Source: JABSOG01 sp041583135 (lineage in GTDB: Bacteria; Pseudomonadota; Gammaproteobacteria; Enterobacterales; Alteromonadaceae). Taken from it: a stretch of DNA of 64,000 bases. The stretch covers positions 62,001 to 126,000 of the forward strand of contig JBFHGJ010000001.1 in the NCBI GenBank assembly GCA_041583135.1, written 5' to 3'. The position numbers and the translations under genes are program-made. Under the pieces are notes generated by a model that did not search any database, was not told where the DNA came from, and saw only the letters and a list, made by a program, of their open reading frames with translations. This document shows positions 33,291 through 41,486 of this stretch, one piece after another (the stretch's first letter is position 1; each line of letters begins with the position of its first letter).

Positions 33291-35498
33291 ATGCAGCACC
33301 AGTTAAGAATTATGCCAGAGGCCATTCCAGAGGTCCCAAGAGATAATAAAGTTGATAAATTTCAGTCGTTTGACGACTCTGGCAGAGAAAAATTCGATAC
33401 CGTATACCGTCAGCAGTTTGGCGCACAAGACAATGAGCCCGGCACCGGGGCGATGGATAAAGCGGCAAAAATTGACGCCGCCCGTAGCCGCAATGAAGCC
33501 GGACATGAGGCAGACGAAAAAATTGACGGCAACGCCGACGATGCCGAACAGCCGGTCAAAGTGTGTGGCAAGTCGCCTGAGGCCCCGGTAAAGGTTTGCG
33601 GTAAATCGCCAAGTACAACAGGCGCTGCCATCGATGGTGAAAAGGCCGCTGAGGTTGCTGCTCAAACCGGCCAAAGCGATATTGCCGGGCGCGACAAAAT
33701 TGACGGTAAGCTTGAACAGCTGCTGTTGTTGATGGAGCAGTCCAATCAAGTATTAAACGGTGGTCAAGGTATTGCCAAAGGCGAACCCAATGGCGCCGAT
33801 AGTGAGCAAATGCTGCGTCAAAACAAGCTCTCTGCTGCCATTGAAGCGGCACTGGATAAAGGCAAAGAGGGCAAGTTTAATCTTGCCGCTTTACTGGAAT
33901 CTTATGGGGATGGCGATAATAAAAAGCTTAACCTTGACTCTGACGAAGGCAAACTGGTGGCCAAAGAGCTCAAGCAGATGCTGTTGGCAGACGGTGCACA
34001 GGGCACGAAATCACTAAATCTTTCTGGTGCCGATAAAGCCGCACTGTTAAGTGAATTAAAGGCGCTCACCTCACAATCCGGTGGCGGTAAATTTGACTTG
34101 TCGCAATTTGAAACCCCAGGGATCAATGGTACGCCAAATGCGCCAAGCAGTGATGAGCTAAGTGCCGAACCACTCAAACCGCAGATGGATCTGGCACAAA
34201 TTCACAAATCGCTTGGTAATAGCGGTCAAACCCCACCAATTCGTCCTTCAACCGACGTCAGTGATGAAACGGCTACGCAAACCAAAGGTGGCAGTGATGG
34301 GGTAAGTGCTGAGGTTAAAGCAAACCTTGCCGCACAAATGCAAAGCATGGGCAAAACCAAGCCTGAAGGGAGTGAGGCGGCGGCAAATGACAAAGCGGAG
34401 CCTAAGCTAACCGAGCAATTGGCGCAAACGCAGGCTAGCGAGGGTGACAAGTTTGATTTGGAACAATATCAAACGCCGGACATCAAACCAAAACTCGACG
34501 GTCAAGCGTCAGCGGATGACAATGTTCAGGCTCAAGTGACCAAACCGATGGAAAATACGGGCAAAAGCAGTCCTTTTGAGCACAACCTGACGGCGCAAAA
34601 TACCACTGGGCAAAACGCGGCTCAATCAGGTGCCGAGCAGACCAAACCAATGGAAAAGGCCGATCCGTTGACGGCGGCGTTGCAGGGCAATGCCAGCCAG
34701 CGTGACAACAAGAATATTTTAGGCACCAGCGATAAAGTCAAGTCTAATGGCGCGACAACCATTACTAAGGACATTCAAATCTCAGAGCAAGCCGGTGCTG
34801 CTGGCGACGCTGAAAAACGGATGCAGTCCGATGAAAGTGAATTGATGGCCGAGACCAACCTTGGCGAACAAAAAGCGGTGGTAGATGAGAAAATGACACG
34901 CTTAAATCCCAAAGAGCTGGGACTTGGCGCTGCAATAGCCGATAAGCCGCAAGGCGCCGTTGGCGGCACGAGTCAGTTTGCTGAGAGCTTAAATGCCATT
35001 CATTCGGCCAATCAAAGTGCCGATAAGTTTGCAGCTAAGACCCCAGAACCACTTGCTCAGCCGCTTAATATCGTTAAACCCGATGTGGCCGCAGGCAGTA
35101 TGAAAGAACGCTTGGTGGTGATGATGAGTAAAGGCATTCAAAGCGCCGATATTCGCCTAGACCCGGCGGAGCTGGGACAGATGCAGGTGAAAATGAGCAT
35201 CGACAATGATGTTACTACGGTCAATTTTGTGGTGCAAAACCAACAGGCAAAAGAGCTTTTAGAGCAGGCTATGCCTAAACTGAAAGATATGTTGGCTGAA
35301 CAAGGCATCAATTTAGGTGAGGGGACGGTACATCAAGACGATAAAGGTCAACAGCAATGGCAGGCCAGTCAAAATAATGACGGTCGCGGTCAGGGTGGCA
35401 GTCATGGCGAACACGCTGAGGCAGAAGTTGACCCTGTAGTGGCACAACAGCTAAAAATTGCTGGTGGCGCTTTAGGCGGTATCGACTTTTTTGCCTGA
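33291..35498 (+). CDS. fliK: Flagellar hook-length control protein FliK
   Basis: 735 residues from the ATG at 33291 (GGAG 9 nt upstream), long for FliK. The C-terminal specificity-switch domain is recognisable (RLDPAELGQMQVKMSIDNDV; NQQAKELLEQAMPKLKDML) and is followed by the usual Gln-rich tail. The long N-terminal ruler is low in order and contains repeated patterns such as GKFDLSQFETPGI/DKFDLEQYQTPDI. It also has an unusual doubled nonapeptide PVKVCGKSP at residues 88-96 and 99-107. FliK is secreted and stops hook growth by switching FlhB. Confidence 0.94.
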   Translation: MQHQLRIMPEAIPEVPRDNKVDKFQSFDDSGREKFDTVYRQQFGAQDNEPGTGAMDKAAKIDAARSRNEAGHEADEKIDGNADDAEQPVKVCGKSPEAPVKVCGKSPSTTGAAIDGEKAAEVAAQTGQSDIAGRDKIDGKLEQLLLLMEQSNQVLNGGQGIAKGEPNGADSEQMLRQNKLSAAIEAALDKGKEGKFNLAALLESYGDGDNKKLNLDSDEGKLVAKELKQMLLADGAQGTKSLNLSGADKAALLSELKALTSQSGGGKFDLSQFETPGINGTPNAPSSDELSAEPLKPQMDLAQIHKSLGNSGQTPPIRPSTDVSDETATQTKGGSDGVSAEVKANLAAQMQSMGKTKPEGSEAAANDKAEPKLTEQLAQTQASEGDKFDLEQYQTPDIKPKLDGQASADDNVQAQVTKPMENTGKSSPFEHNLTAQNTTGQNAAQSGAEQTKPMEKADPLTAALQGNASQRDNKNILGTSDKVKSNGATTITKDIQISEQAGAAGDAEKRMQSDESELMAETNLGEQKAVVDEKMTRLNPKELGLGAAIADKPQGAVGGTSQFAESLNAIHSANQSADKFAAKTPEPLAQPLNIVKPDVAAGSMKERLVVMMSKGIQSADIRLDPAELGQMQVKMSIDNDVTTVNFVVQNQQAKELLEQAMPKLKDMLAEQGINLGEGTVHQDDKGQQQWQASQNNDGRGQGGSHGEHAEAEVDPVVAQQLKIAGGALGGIDFFA

Positions 35499-35594
35499 AA
35501 CGCGAAAAATCCTTAAATAACAATTGATATTGTGCTTAGCTGATAGCAATAATATAAACCAGACGTTAACCTTTAACTTAAGTGGGTAACAGTA

Positions 35595-36176
35595 ATGGCA
35601 GATGCGGGAAAAGGCAAAGCAAAAGATAAAGCACCGGGTAAAGGTGAAGAACTGGAAATGGAAGAAAGCAGTGGTGGCGGCAAAAATAAGATGATACTTA
35701 TTGCCGCTGCGGTTGGTCTTTTGGTGGTCGGTGGTGCCGGTGCCTACTTCTTGTTTGGTTCTGGTGACGACAGCGCTCAGCAGGCGTCTTTAGATGATGA
35801 TACCGCGCAAGCCAGACCCGTGGAAAAAGTTGAATCCGATAGGGGCGTCAGTCCCGGCACTGCGCTCTATGTCGCCATGCCAAGACCGTTTGTTTTCAAT
35901 GTACCCGGTTCGGTTAGAGATCGACTAGTACAGATCAAAGTACAATTGTTGGTGCGTGGCGATAGCGATGAAGAAGAAGCCAAACGCCACATCCCATTAA
36001 TCGAAGGGGCCTTGCTTAAAACCTTCAGCTCAACCAATGCCGATGATTTAGCGACTACCGCCGGAAAAGAGGCGCTTAAGGCCAAGTCGTTGCAAGATGT
36101 TCAGGAAACGATGGTGGAAGTGACCGGTAAGAAAATTATCGAACGGGTCCTGTTTACCGGTTTCGTAATGCAATAA
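35595..36176 (+). CDS. fliL: Flagellar basal body-associated protein FliL
   Basis: 193 residues. A Lys/Glu-rich cytoplasmic start is followed by one membrane segment (about 33-53) and a periplasmic SPFH-like FliL domain (YVAMPRPFVFNVPG; QIKVQLLVRGDSDEEE), ending VLFTGFVMQ. FliL rings surround the stators and raise torque. First gene of fliLMNOPQR-flhB. Confidence 0.95.
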   Translation: MADAGKGKAKDKAPGKGEELEMEESSGGGKNKMILIAAAVGLLVVGGAGAYFLFGSGDDSAQQASLDDDTAQARPVEKVESDRGVSPGTALYVAMPRPFVFNVPGSVRDRLVQIKVQLLVRGDSDEEEAKRHIPLIEGALLKTFSSTNADDLATTAGKEALKAKSLQDVQETMVEVTGKKIIERVLFTGFVMQ

Positions 36177-36198
36177 TGTTAGTTTAAGTGGTGTAAGC

Positions 36199-37323
36199 GT
36201 GAGTGATTTACTGTCCCAAGACGAAATTGATGCCCTATTACATGGGGTCGATGACGTTGATGAGGATGACGATGATGAGGAAGGTGGCTTTGATGGTGGT
36301 GGCGGACTAGGGTCTGAAAGCCCGGTCAACACCATCGACTATGATTTCTCGTCGCAAGATAGGATCGTCCGTGGTCGTATGCCGACCTTGGAGATCGTCA
36401 ACGAGCGCTTTGCCCGTCACATGCGTATCAGTCTGTTCAACATGATGCGGCGCACCGCCGAGGTGTCCATCAATGGTGTGCAGATGATCAAATTCGGCGA
36501 ATATGTGCATACCTTATTCGTCCCCACCAGTTTAAACATGGTGCGTTTCAGACCGCTTAAAGGCACAGGGCTTTTGACCATGGAAGCGCGTTTGGTGTTT
36601 ATCTTGGTGGATAACTTTTTCGGTGGCGACGGCCGCTACCACGCCAAAATCGAAGGTCGTGAGTTTACCCCGACCGAGCGACGTATCATTCAAATGTTGC
36701 TTAAGCTGATCTTTGAAGATTACAAAGAGGCTTGGGCACCGGTAATGGACGTATCGTTTGAATACCTCGACTCCGAGGTCAACCCGGCGATGGCCAACAT
36801 CGTCAGTCCCACCGAGGTGGTGGTGATCAGCTCGTTTCATATTGAACTCGATGGCGGTGGCGGCGACTTCCATGTAGTCTTACCCTATTCGATGCTCGAA
36901 CCTATCCGTGAACTGCTTGATGCCGGTGTACAGTCCGATAAGGAAGATACCGACATGCGCTGGTCTAAGGCGCTGCGCGATGAGATCATGGATGTCAAAG
37001 TGGATTTGTCCACCAAGTTTATCGAAACCGAATTGCCGCTGTCCAAAGTGATGGAGTTGCAGGCCGGCGATATCATTCATGTCGATATGCCTGAGCATGT
37101 GGTGCTGCTGGTTGAAGATTTGCCGACATACCGCGCCAAACTTGGGCGCTCGCGGGATAATATTGCGGTTAAGATCACCGAGAAAATTAAGCGTCCTGAA
37201 TCTGTTAAATCCGAACTGCATGTCTTTACCAAAGGTGGTCGTCGTATTGACGATGACAGAGACATCGCGGTCTTGGAAGAAGATTTGGTATTAAATGACA
37301 ATTCAGATGGGGAATGGCAATGA
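36199..37323 (+). CDS. fliM: Motor switch protein FliM
   Basis: 374 residues from GTG 36199. The N-terminal CheY-P-binding peptide DLLSQDEIDALLHGV is perfect. It is followed by an acidic linker, the FliM middle domain (MISLFNMMRRT-like; ADRR-type contacts with FliG) and a C-terminal SPOA domain (ELPLSKVMELQAGDIIHVD). It is part of the C-ring. It overlaps fliN by ATGA. Confidence 0.97.
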   Translation: MSDLLSQDEIDALLHGVDDVDEDDDDEEGGFDGGGGLGSESPVNTIDYDFSSQDRIVRGRMPTLEIVNERFARHMRISLFNMMRRTAEVSINGVQMIKFGEYVHTLFVPTSLNMVRFRPLKGTGLLTMEARLVFILVDNFFGGDGRYHAKIEGREFTPTERRIIQMLLKLIFEDYKEAWAPVMDVSFEYLDSEVNPAMANIVSPTEVVVISSFHIELDGGGGDFHVVLPYSMLEPIRELLDAGVQSDKEDTDMRWSKALRDEIMDVKVDLSTKFIETELPLSKVMELQAGDIIHVDMPEHVVLLVEDLPTYRAKLGRSRDNIAVKITEKIKRPESVKSELHVFTKGGRRIDDDRDIAVLEEDLVLNDNSDGEWQ

Positions 37324-37724
37324 GTGATGATCAAGATACAATGGACGAATGGGCAGCGGCCATGGCCGAGTCCGGCGACCTAGGTGAAGAAGATGAAGTC
37401 GAGGTTGAAACCGCAGAGCTTGAAGTGCTCAATGAAGACAAAGCGCCCATCAGCAACGAAGAAAAGCGTAAGCTTGATACCATATTAGATATTCCGGTGA
37501 CCATTTCGATGGAAGTGGGCCGCTCTCAAATCAGTATTCGTAACCTGTTGCAGCTCAATCAAGGCTCGGTGGTTGAGTTGGACCGGGTAGCTGGTGAGCC
37601 TTTGGATGTCATGATCAACGGCACTCTTATCGCCCATGGTGAGGTGGTTGTGGTCAATGATAAGTTTGGTATTCGTCTGACCGATGTGATCAGTCAAACC
37701 GAACGTATTAAAAAATTGCGTTAA
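37320..37724 (+). CDS. fliN: Motor switch protein FliN
   Basis: 134 residues from the ATG at 37320, which has GGGGA at good distance and an ATGA overlap with fliM; an ATG at 37314 is too close to the GGGGA. The SPOA domain ILDIPVTISMEVGRSQISIR to the end (GIRLTDVISQTERIKKLR) is canonical. The acidic N-terminus (about 1-50) is typical for gammaproteobacteria. Confidence 0.96.
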   Translation: MSDDQDTMDEWAAAMAESGDLGEEDEVEVETAELEVLNEDKAPISNEEKRKLDTILDIPVTISMEVGRSQISIRNLLQLNQGSVVELDRVAGEPLDVMINGTLIAHGEVVVVNDKFGIRLTDVISQTERIKKLR

Positions 37725-37738
37725 TCCGAGGGACTTGC

Positions 37739-38230
37739 GTGTTGGGAAATCTTGCACCCTGGTGTCGTACCATCTGTTGGCGCCTATCGCTAGTGGCAAT
37801 GATGCTGCTCTCACCGTCGCTTTGGGCCGCCAGTGACACTGCTAAGGCGGCTGAGGCAGCAAAAGAGACTGGGACTACGGTCGGCGGTGTCGCTGGTAAA
37901 GGAGAATTGTCGGTGTTGCCGGTGATCTCCTCGCTATTTGTGGTTATTGTGGTGATCCTGTTGCTGGCCTTGGCGGTCAAAAGGTTTAACTTGGGCTTTC
38001 CCGGCAGCAGGGCAATTAAAGTGGTTACCGCTTTGTCTTTGGGTGCCAAAGAGCGCTTGGTGGTGGTAGAGATCAACGGTAAGCAACATGTGCTGGGGGT
38101 GACGTCAAATCAGATCAACCACTTGCTGAGCTTGGATGAACCACTTGAAAGCCAAGAGCACAGCCCACCTAGCGGTCAACAACCGCTGACCTTTCAAAAG
38201 ATCCTCGAAAACCTGGGAAATAAAAAATGA
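37739..38230 (+). CDS. fliO: Flagellar export protein FliO
   Basis: 163 residues from a GTG with GAGGGA upstream. Signal-like N-terminus, one membrane segment (about 58-79: LSVLPVISSLFVVIVVILLLAL overall), and the cytoplasmic FliO domain with VVTALSLGAKERLVVVEING. It helps assemble the FliP ring. It overlaps fliP by 4 nt. Confidence 0.9.
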   Translation: MLGNLAPWCRTICWRLSLVAMMLLSPSLWAASDTAKAAEAAKETGTTVGGVAGKGELSVLPVISSLFVVIVVILLLALAVKRFNLGFPGSRAIKVVTALSLGAKERLVVVEINGKQHVLGVTSNQINHLLSLDEPLESQEHSPPSGQQPLTFQKILENLGNKK

Positions 38231-38970
38231 TTAAATGGATAGTGGGCGCCTTGCTGCTTCTGTTTGTTCCAGACACTTTCGCCAATTTCGGCGTGCCAGC
38301 GGTCACTTTTACCGAAGGCGCCAATGGCCAGCAAGAGTACACTGTGACCTTGCAGGTTTTGGCTATCATGACGGCGCTGAGTTTTATCCCGGCAATGTTG
38401 ATCATGATGACCTCTTTTACCCGCATCATTATCGTTTTGGCGATAATTCGACAGGCCATCGGTTTACAGCAGTCTCCGTCCAATCAAGTGCTTATCGGCA
38501 TGTCTTTGTTTATGACCTTTTTTATTATGTCGCCGGTATTTAAGCAGATCAACGACCAAGCACTACAGCCTTATCTCAATGAAGAAATAAAGTCATTCGA
38601 GGCGTTAGAGGCCGCCAAAGTGCCCATAAAGGCTTTTATGCTGTCGCAAACTCGGGTCAAAGACTTGGCTACTTTTGCCGATATTGCCGGGCTTGAGCCG
38701 TTGAATTCGCCACAAGATGCGCCGCTGACCGTGGTCATTCCTTCATTTATCACCAGTGAACTTAAAACCGCATTTCAAATCGGCTTTATGTTTTTTATTC
38801 CGTTTCTGATCATCGACTTGGTGGTCGCCAGTATTCTCATGGCCATGGGTATGATGATGCTCTCGCCAATGATAGTGTCCTTGCCCTTTAAGCTGATGCT
38901 GTTTGTATTGGTAGATGGCTGGGTGCTGGTGATGGGGTCTTTGGCGACCAGTTTCGGGCTTGGGACATAG
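38227..38970 (+). CDS. fliP: Flagellar export gate protein FliP
   Basis: 247 residues. It has an N-terminal signal sequence (MIKWIVGALLLLFVPDTFA), the family signature SFTRIIIVLAIIRQAIGLQQ and a conserved C-terminal hairpin (MMMLSPMIVSLPFKLMLFVLVDGW). It is five-fold in the FliP5Q4R1 export gate. Confidence 0.97.
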   Translation: MIKWIVGALLLLFVPDTFANFGVPAVTFTEGANGQQEYTVTLQVLAIMTALSFIPAMLIMMTSFTRIIIVLAIIRQAIGLQQSPSNQVLIGMSLFMTFFIMSPVFKQINDQALQPYLNEEIKSFEALEAAKVPIKAFMLSQTRVKDLATFADIAGLEPLNSPQDAPLTVVIPSFITSELKTAFQIGFMFFIPFLIIDLVVASILMAMGMMMLSPMIVSLPFKLMLFVLVDGWVLVMGSLATSFGLGT

Positions 38971-38979
38971 AGGTGAACG

Positions 38980-39249
38980 ATGACACCTGAGGTTTTTGTC
39001 GATGTTTTAAGTGACGCGCTGTTTTTGGTGATCATGCTGGTGGCGGTGGTGATCATGCCAAGCCTCATTGTCGGCTTGATAGTGGCGATATTTCAAGCGG
39101 CAACCTCAATCAATGAACAAACCTTGAGCTTTTTACCGCGTTTGGTGGTGACCTTGCTGGCGTTGATATACGGCGGCCATTGGCTGACGGCGACGCTGAT
39201 GGATTACACCATTGAGTTGGTGAGCCGGATCCCAAGTACGCTGGGCTAA
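38980..39249 (+). CDS. fliQ: Flagellar export gate protein FliQ
   Basis: 89 residues with two membrane segments (about 15-38 and 48-73). The family core is VAIFQAATSINEQTLSFLPR. Gap of 9 nt after fliP; fliR starts directly after its stop. Confidence 0.97.
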   Translation: MTPEVFVDVLSDALFLVIMLVAVVIMPSLIVGLIVAIFQAATSINEQTLSFLPRLVVTLLALIYGGHWLTATLMDYTIELVSRIPSTLG

Positions 39250-39252
39250 GTG

Positions 39253-40029
39253 ATGCTGAATTATCCGTTAGATATTGTGATCCAATGGCTGGCGGATTTT
39301 CTGCTGCCTTTGGTGCGTATCTCGGCGATGCTTGGGGTGATGGCAGGCCTTGGGGCGAGAACGGTCCCCCTTAGAATAAAGTCAGCTTTGGCATTGGCTT
39401 TGACGGTGATGGTGGTGCCGGTGTTGCCGCCTTCGCCTTTTACCGAACTGTTTTCCTTTACCATGATCACTGTGGTGATCCAGCAAATGATCATTGGCAT
39501 TATCATCGGTTTCGTGTCGGTGATGATGCTCAATACCTTTGTGGTCGCCGGTCAAATTGTGGCAATGCAAACCGGTCTTGGTTTTGCTTCGATGGTCGAT
39601 CCGGTCAACGGCCTTAATGTACCGGCGGTGGGCCAGTTTTATTTGATCTTGGCGACCTTGTTGTTCTGGGCTGTCGATGGTCATTTGGTGCTCATTAAGA
39701 TGGTGGTGTTTTCTTTTCAAACCTTACCGATAGGCTCCGGCTGGCTCGATGTGCCCCATTATCGTGAGTTGGCCGAGTGGGGGAGTTGGATGTTTGCCAC
39801 CGCCTTGGTGCTTTCATTGCCACCTCTGACTGCGATGTTGTTGATTAACTTTACTTTTGGCGTTTTGACCCGAGCGGCACCTCAGCTCAATGTATTTACC
39901 ATCGGTTTTCCTATTACCATGACATCAGGTTTGTTGATCATGTATTTGACCTTGGAGAACTTTTCACTGCATTTTGACACCCAATGGCAACAGGCGTTGT
40001 TGTTGGCCTGTAAGATTGTCGGTTGTTAG
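39253..40029 (+). CDS. fliR: Flagellar export gate protein FliR
   Basis: About 258 residues, multi-spanning. It starts at the ATG 39253, or the GTG 39250 directly after the fliQ stop. Conserved segments are LLPLVRISAMLGVMAGLG, QTGLGFASMVDPVNGL and VLTRAAPQLNVFTIGFP. It completes the export gate with FliP and FliQ. Confidence 0.96.
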   Translation: MLNYPLDIVIQWLADFLLPLVRISAMLGVMAGLGARTVPLRIKSALALALTVMVVPVLPPSPFTELFSFTMITVVIQQMIIGIIIGFVSVMMLNTFVVAGQIVAMQTGLGFASMVDPVNGLNVPAVGQFYLILATLLFWAVDGHLVLIKMVVFSFQTLPIGSGWLDVPHYRELAEWGSWMFATALVLSLPPLTAMLLINFTFGVLTRAAPQLNVFTIGFPITMTSGLLIMYLTLENFSLHFDTQWQQALLLACKIVGC

Positions 40030-40038
40030 GGGAAAACT

Positions 40039-41166
40039 ATGGCAGGTGATGACCAAGAACGCACAGAAGAACCCACACCCAAGAAGCTGGCCGACGCCAA
40101 AAAGAAAGGCCAGCTGCCTCGTTCTAAAGATTTAGGCACCGCTTTTGTGTTGGTGTTTAGCGCTGTGGCGATATTGGTGCAAGGCAAGGCCATGGGACTT
40201 GCGCTTGCGGAGGTGATGACAAGAACCTTGTCGCTCAATCGTGATGAAAGCTATGACACCACGAAGATGTTTGCCATCTGGGCGGAGGTGGGGCCGCAAT
40301 TGGTGGCGCCATTGGCCACCATTTTCTTTATTATTTTGATGGCAGCCTTTGTCGGCAACAGTTTGCTTGGCGGATTTAACTTTTCATCCGAAGCGATGAT
40401 GCCCAAAGCCAGTAAGCTCAATCCGGGCAAAGGTTTGGTGAGAATGTTTGGTCCGAAGGCCGCAGTTGAACTCGCTAAGTCGTTGCTTAAGTTTTTTACC
40501 GTCGCCGGCGTTGCCTACTTTATCTTAACAGCGTTCTTCATGGATATTTTGCACCTCGGTATTGAGCAGCTGCCGATGAATATCTATTCGGCGCTTGAAA
40601 TGCTGGCTTGGGTGTTTTTTGCCATCAGTTGTAGTACCTGCATCATTGCTTTGGTCGATGCGCCATATCAAATGCATACCCATACCAAGCAGCTGAGGAT
40701 GACCAAGCAGGAGATCAAAGACGAATACAAAGATACCGAAGGTAGCCCGGAGATCAAAGCGCGCATACGCCGTACGCAGCGAGAGATGTCGCAGCGTCGC
40801 ATGATGTCCGATGTGCCTACCGCCGATGTCATCGTCACTAACCCGACACACTATTCGGTGGCTATTAAATATGACCAAGATAGCCTGTCTGCGCCAATGG
40901 TGGTTGCGGCGGGTATCGATCAATTGGCGATGCATATCCGTACTATTGCCAAAGAAAACGACGTGCCTATCATTCAATCGCCGATGTTGGCGCGCTCGTT
41001 GTATTACAACACCGAGGTTGGTGATGAGGTGCCGGAACAGCTGTTTGTTGCCGTCGCCCAAGTTTTGGCATATGTCTACCAACTCGACCAGTTCAAAAGG
41101 CGCAAAGGTTCAAGGCCCAAGCCTTTGGCCAAAGAGCTGCCTATTCCACCTGATTTTAGGCGTTAA
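40039..41166 (+). CDS. flhB: Export specificity switch protein FlhB
   Basis: 375 residues. The N-terminal charged start (EERTEEPTPKKL-like: QERTEEPTPKKLADAKKKG) is followed by four membrane segments and a cytoplasmic domain with the self-cleavage motif NPTH (VIVTNPTHYSVAIKYD, near residue 265). It switches secretion from hook to filament substrates when FliK signals. Last gene of its block. Confidence 0.97.
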   Translation: MAGDDQERTEEPTPKKLADAKKKGQLPRSKDLGTAFVLVFSAVAILVQGKAMGLALAEVMTRTLSLNRDESYDTTKMFAIWAEVGPQLVAPLATIFFIILMAAFVGNSLLGGFNFSSEAMMPKASKLNPGKGLVRMFGPKAAVELAKSLLKFFTVAGVAYFILTAFFMDILHLGIEQLPMNIYSALEMLAWVFFAISCSTCIIALVDAPYQMHTHTKQLRMTKQEIKDEYKDTEGSPEIKARIRRTQREMSQRRMMSDVPTADVIVTNPTHYSVAIKYDQDSLSAPMVVAAGIDQLAMHIRTIAKENDVPIIQSPMLARSLYYNTEVGDEVPEQLFVAVAQVLAYVYQLDQFKRRKGSRPKPLAKELPIPPDFRR

Positions 41167-41181
41167 ATCGGTGCCCTTGAA

Positions 41182-41399
41182 CCGCATTAATTGCCTTTTG
41201 GTGGTCGATGAAGGTTCGGTGGCGTTGGACGTCCATGTTGATCATCCGCCATCCATAGCGGCGGTGCGCATAGCACACCCTACAAAATGATGAATGCAAC
41301 GGGGTGCGCTGAGCGCACCGCCATCATGGATGATGGAGGTGCAACATATACGTTCGGTTCCACCGAAACCATCCCCATCATAAAAGGCAATTAATGCGG
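41182..41399. repeat. MITE-like palindromic element between flhB and flhA
   Basis: A 218-bp element is bounded by perfect 18-bp terminal inverted repeats CCGCATTAATTGCCTTTT (41182-41199 and 41382-41399). Inside, further complementary arms GGCGGTGCGC/GCGCACCGCC (41260-41269, 41313-41322) make almost the whole element foldable. It has no ORF. It fits a non-autonomous miniature element. A target duplication is not obvious. It fills most of the flhB-flhA gap. Confidence 0.8.
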
Positions 41400-41421
41400 G
41401 TCGTGTGCATCAAATCAATTG

Positions 41422-41436
41422 TGGCTCAATCCTTGC
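41422..41436 (+). promoter_or_regulatory. Sigma-54 promoter of the flhA operon
   Basis: TGGCTC (41422-41427), five bases and TTGC (41433-41436) match the RpoN consensus at the right spacing, about 50 bp before flhA. The upstream 13-bp box of flrB and fliE is not present here; the MITE-like element ends 22 bp upstream. Confidence 0.8.
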
Positions 41437-41486
41437 TAAACCATCAATAGTGTCAAAAATCCGTTGGGCGTAGTGAGGATTAACAG

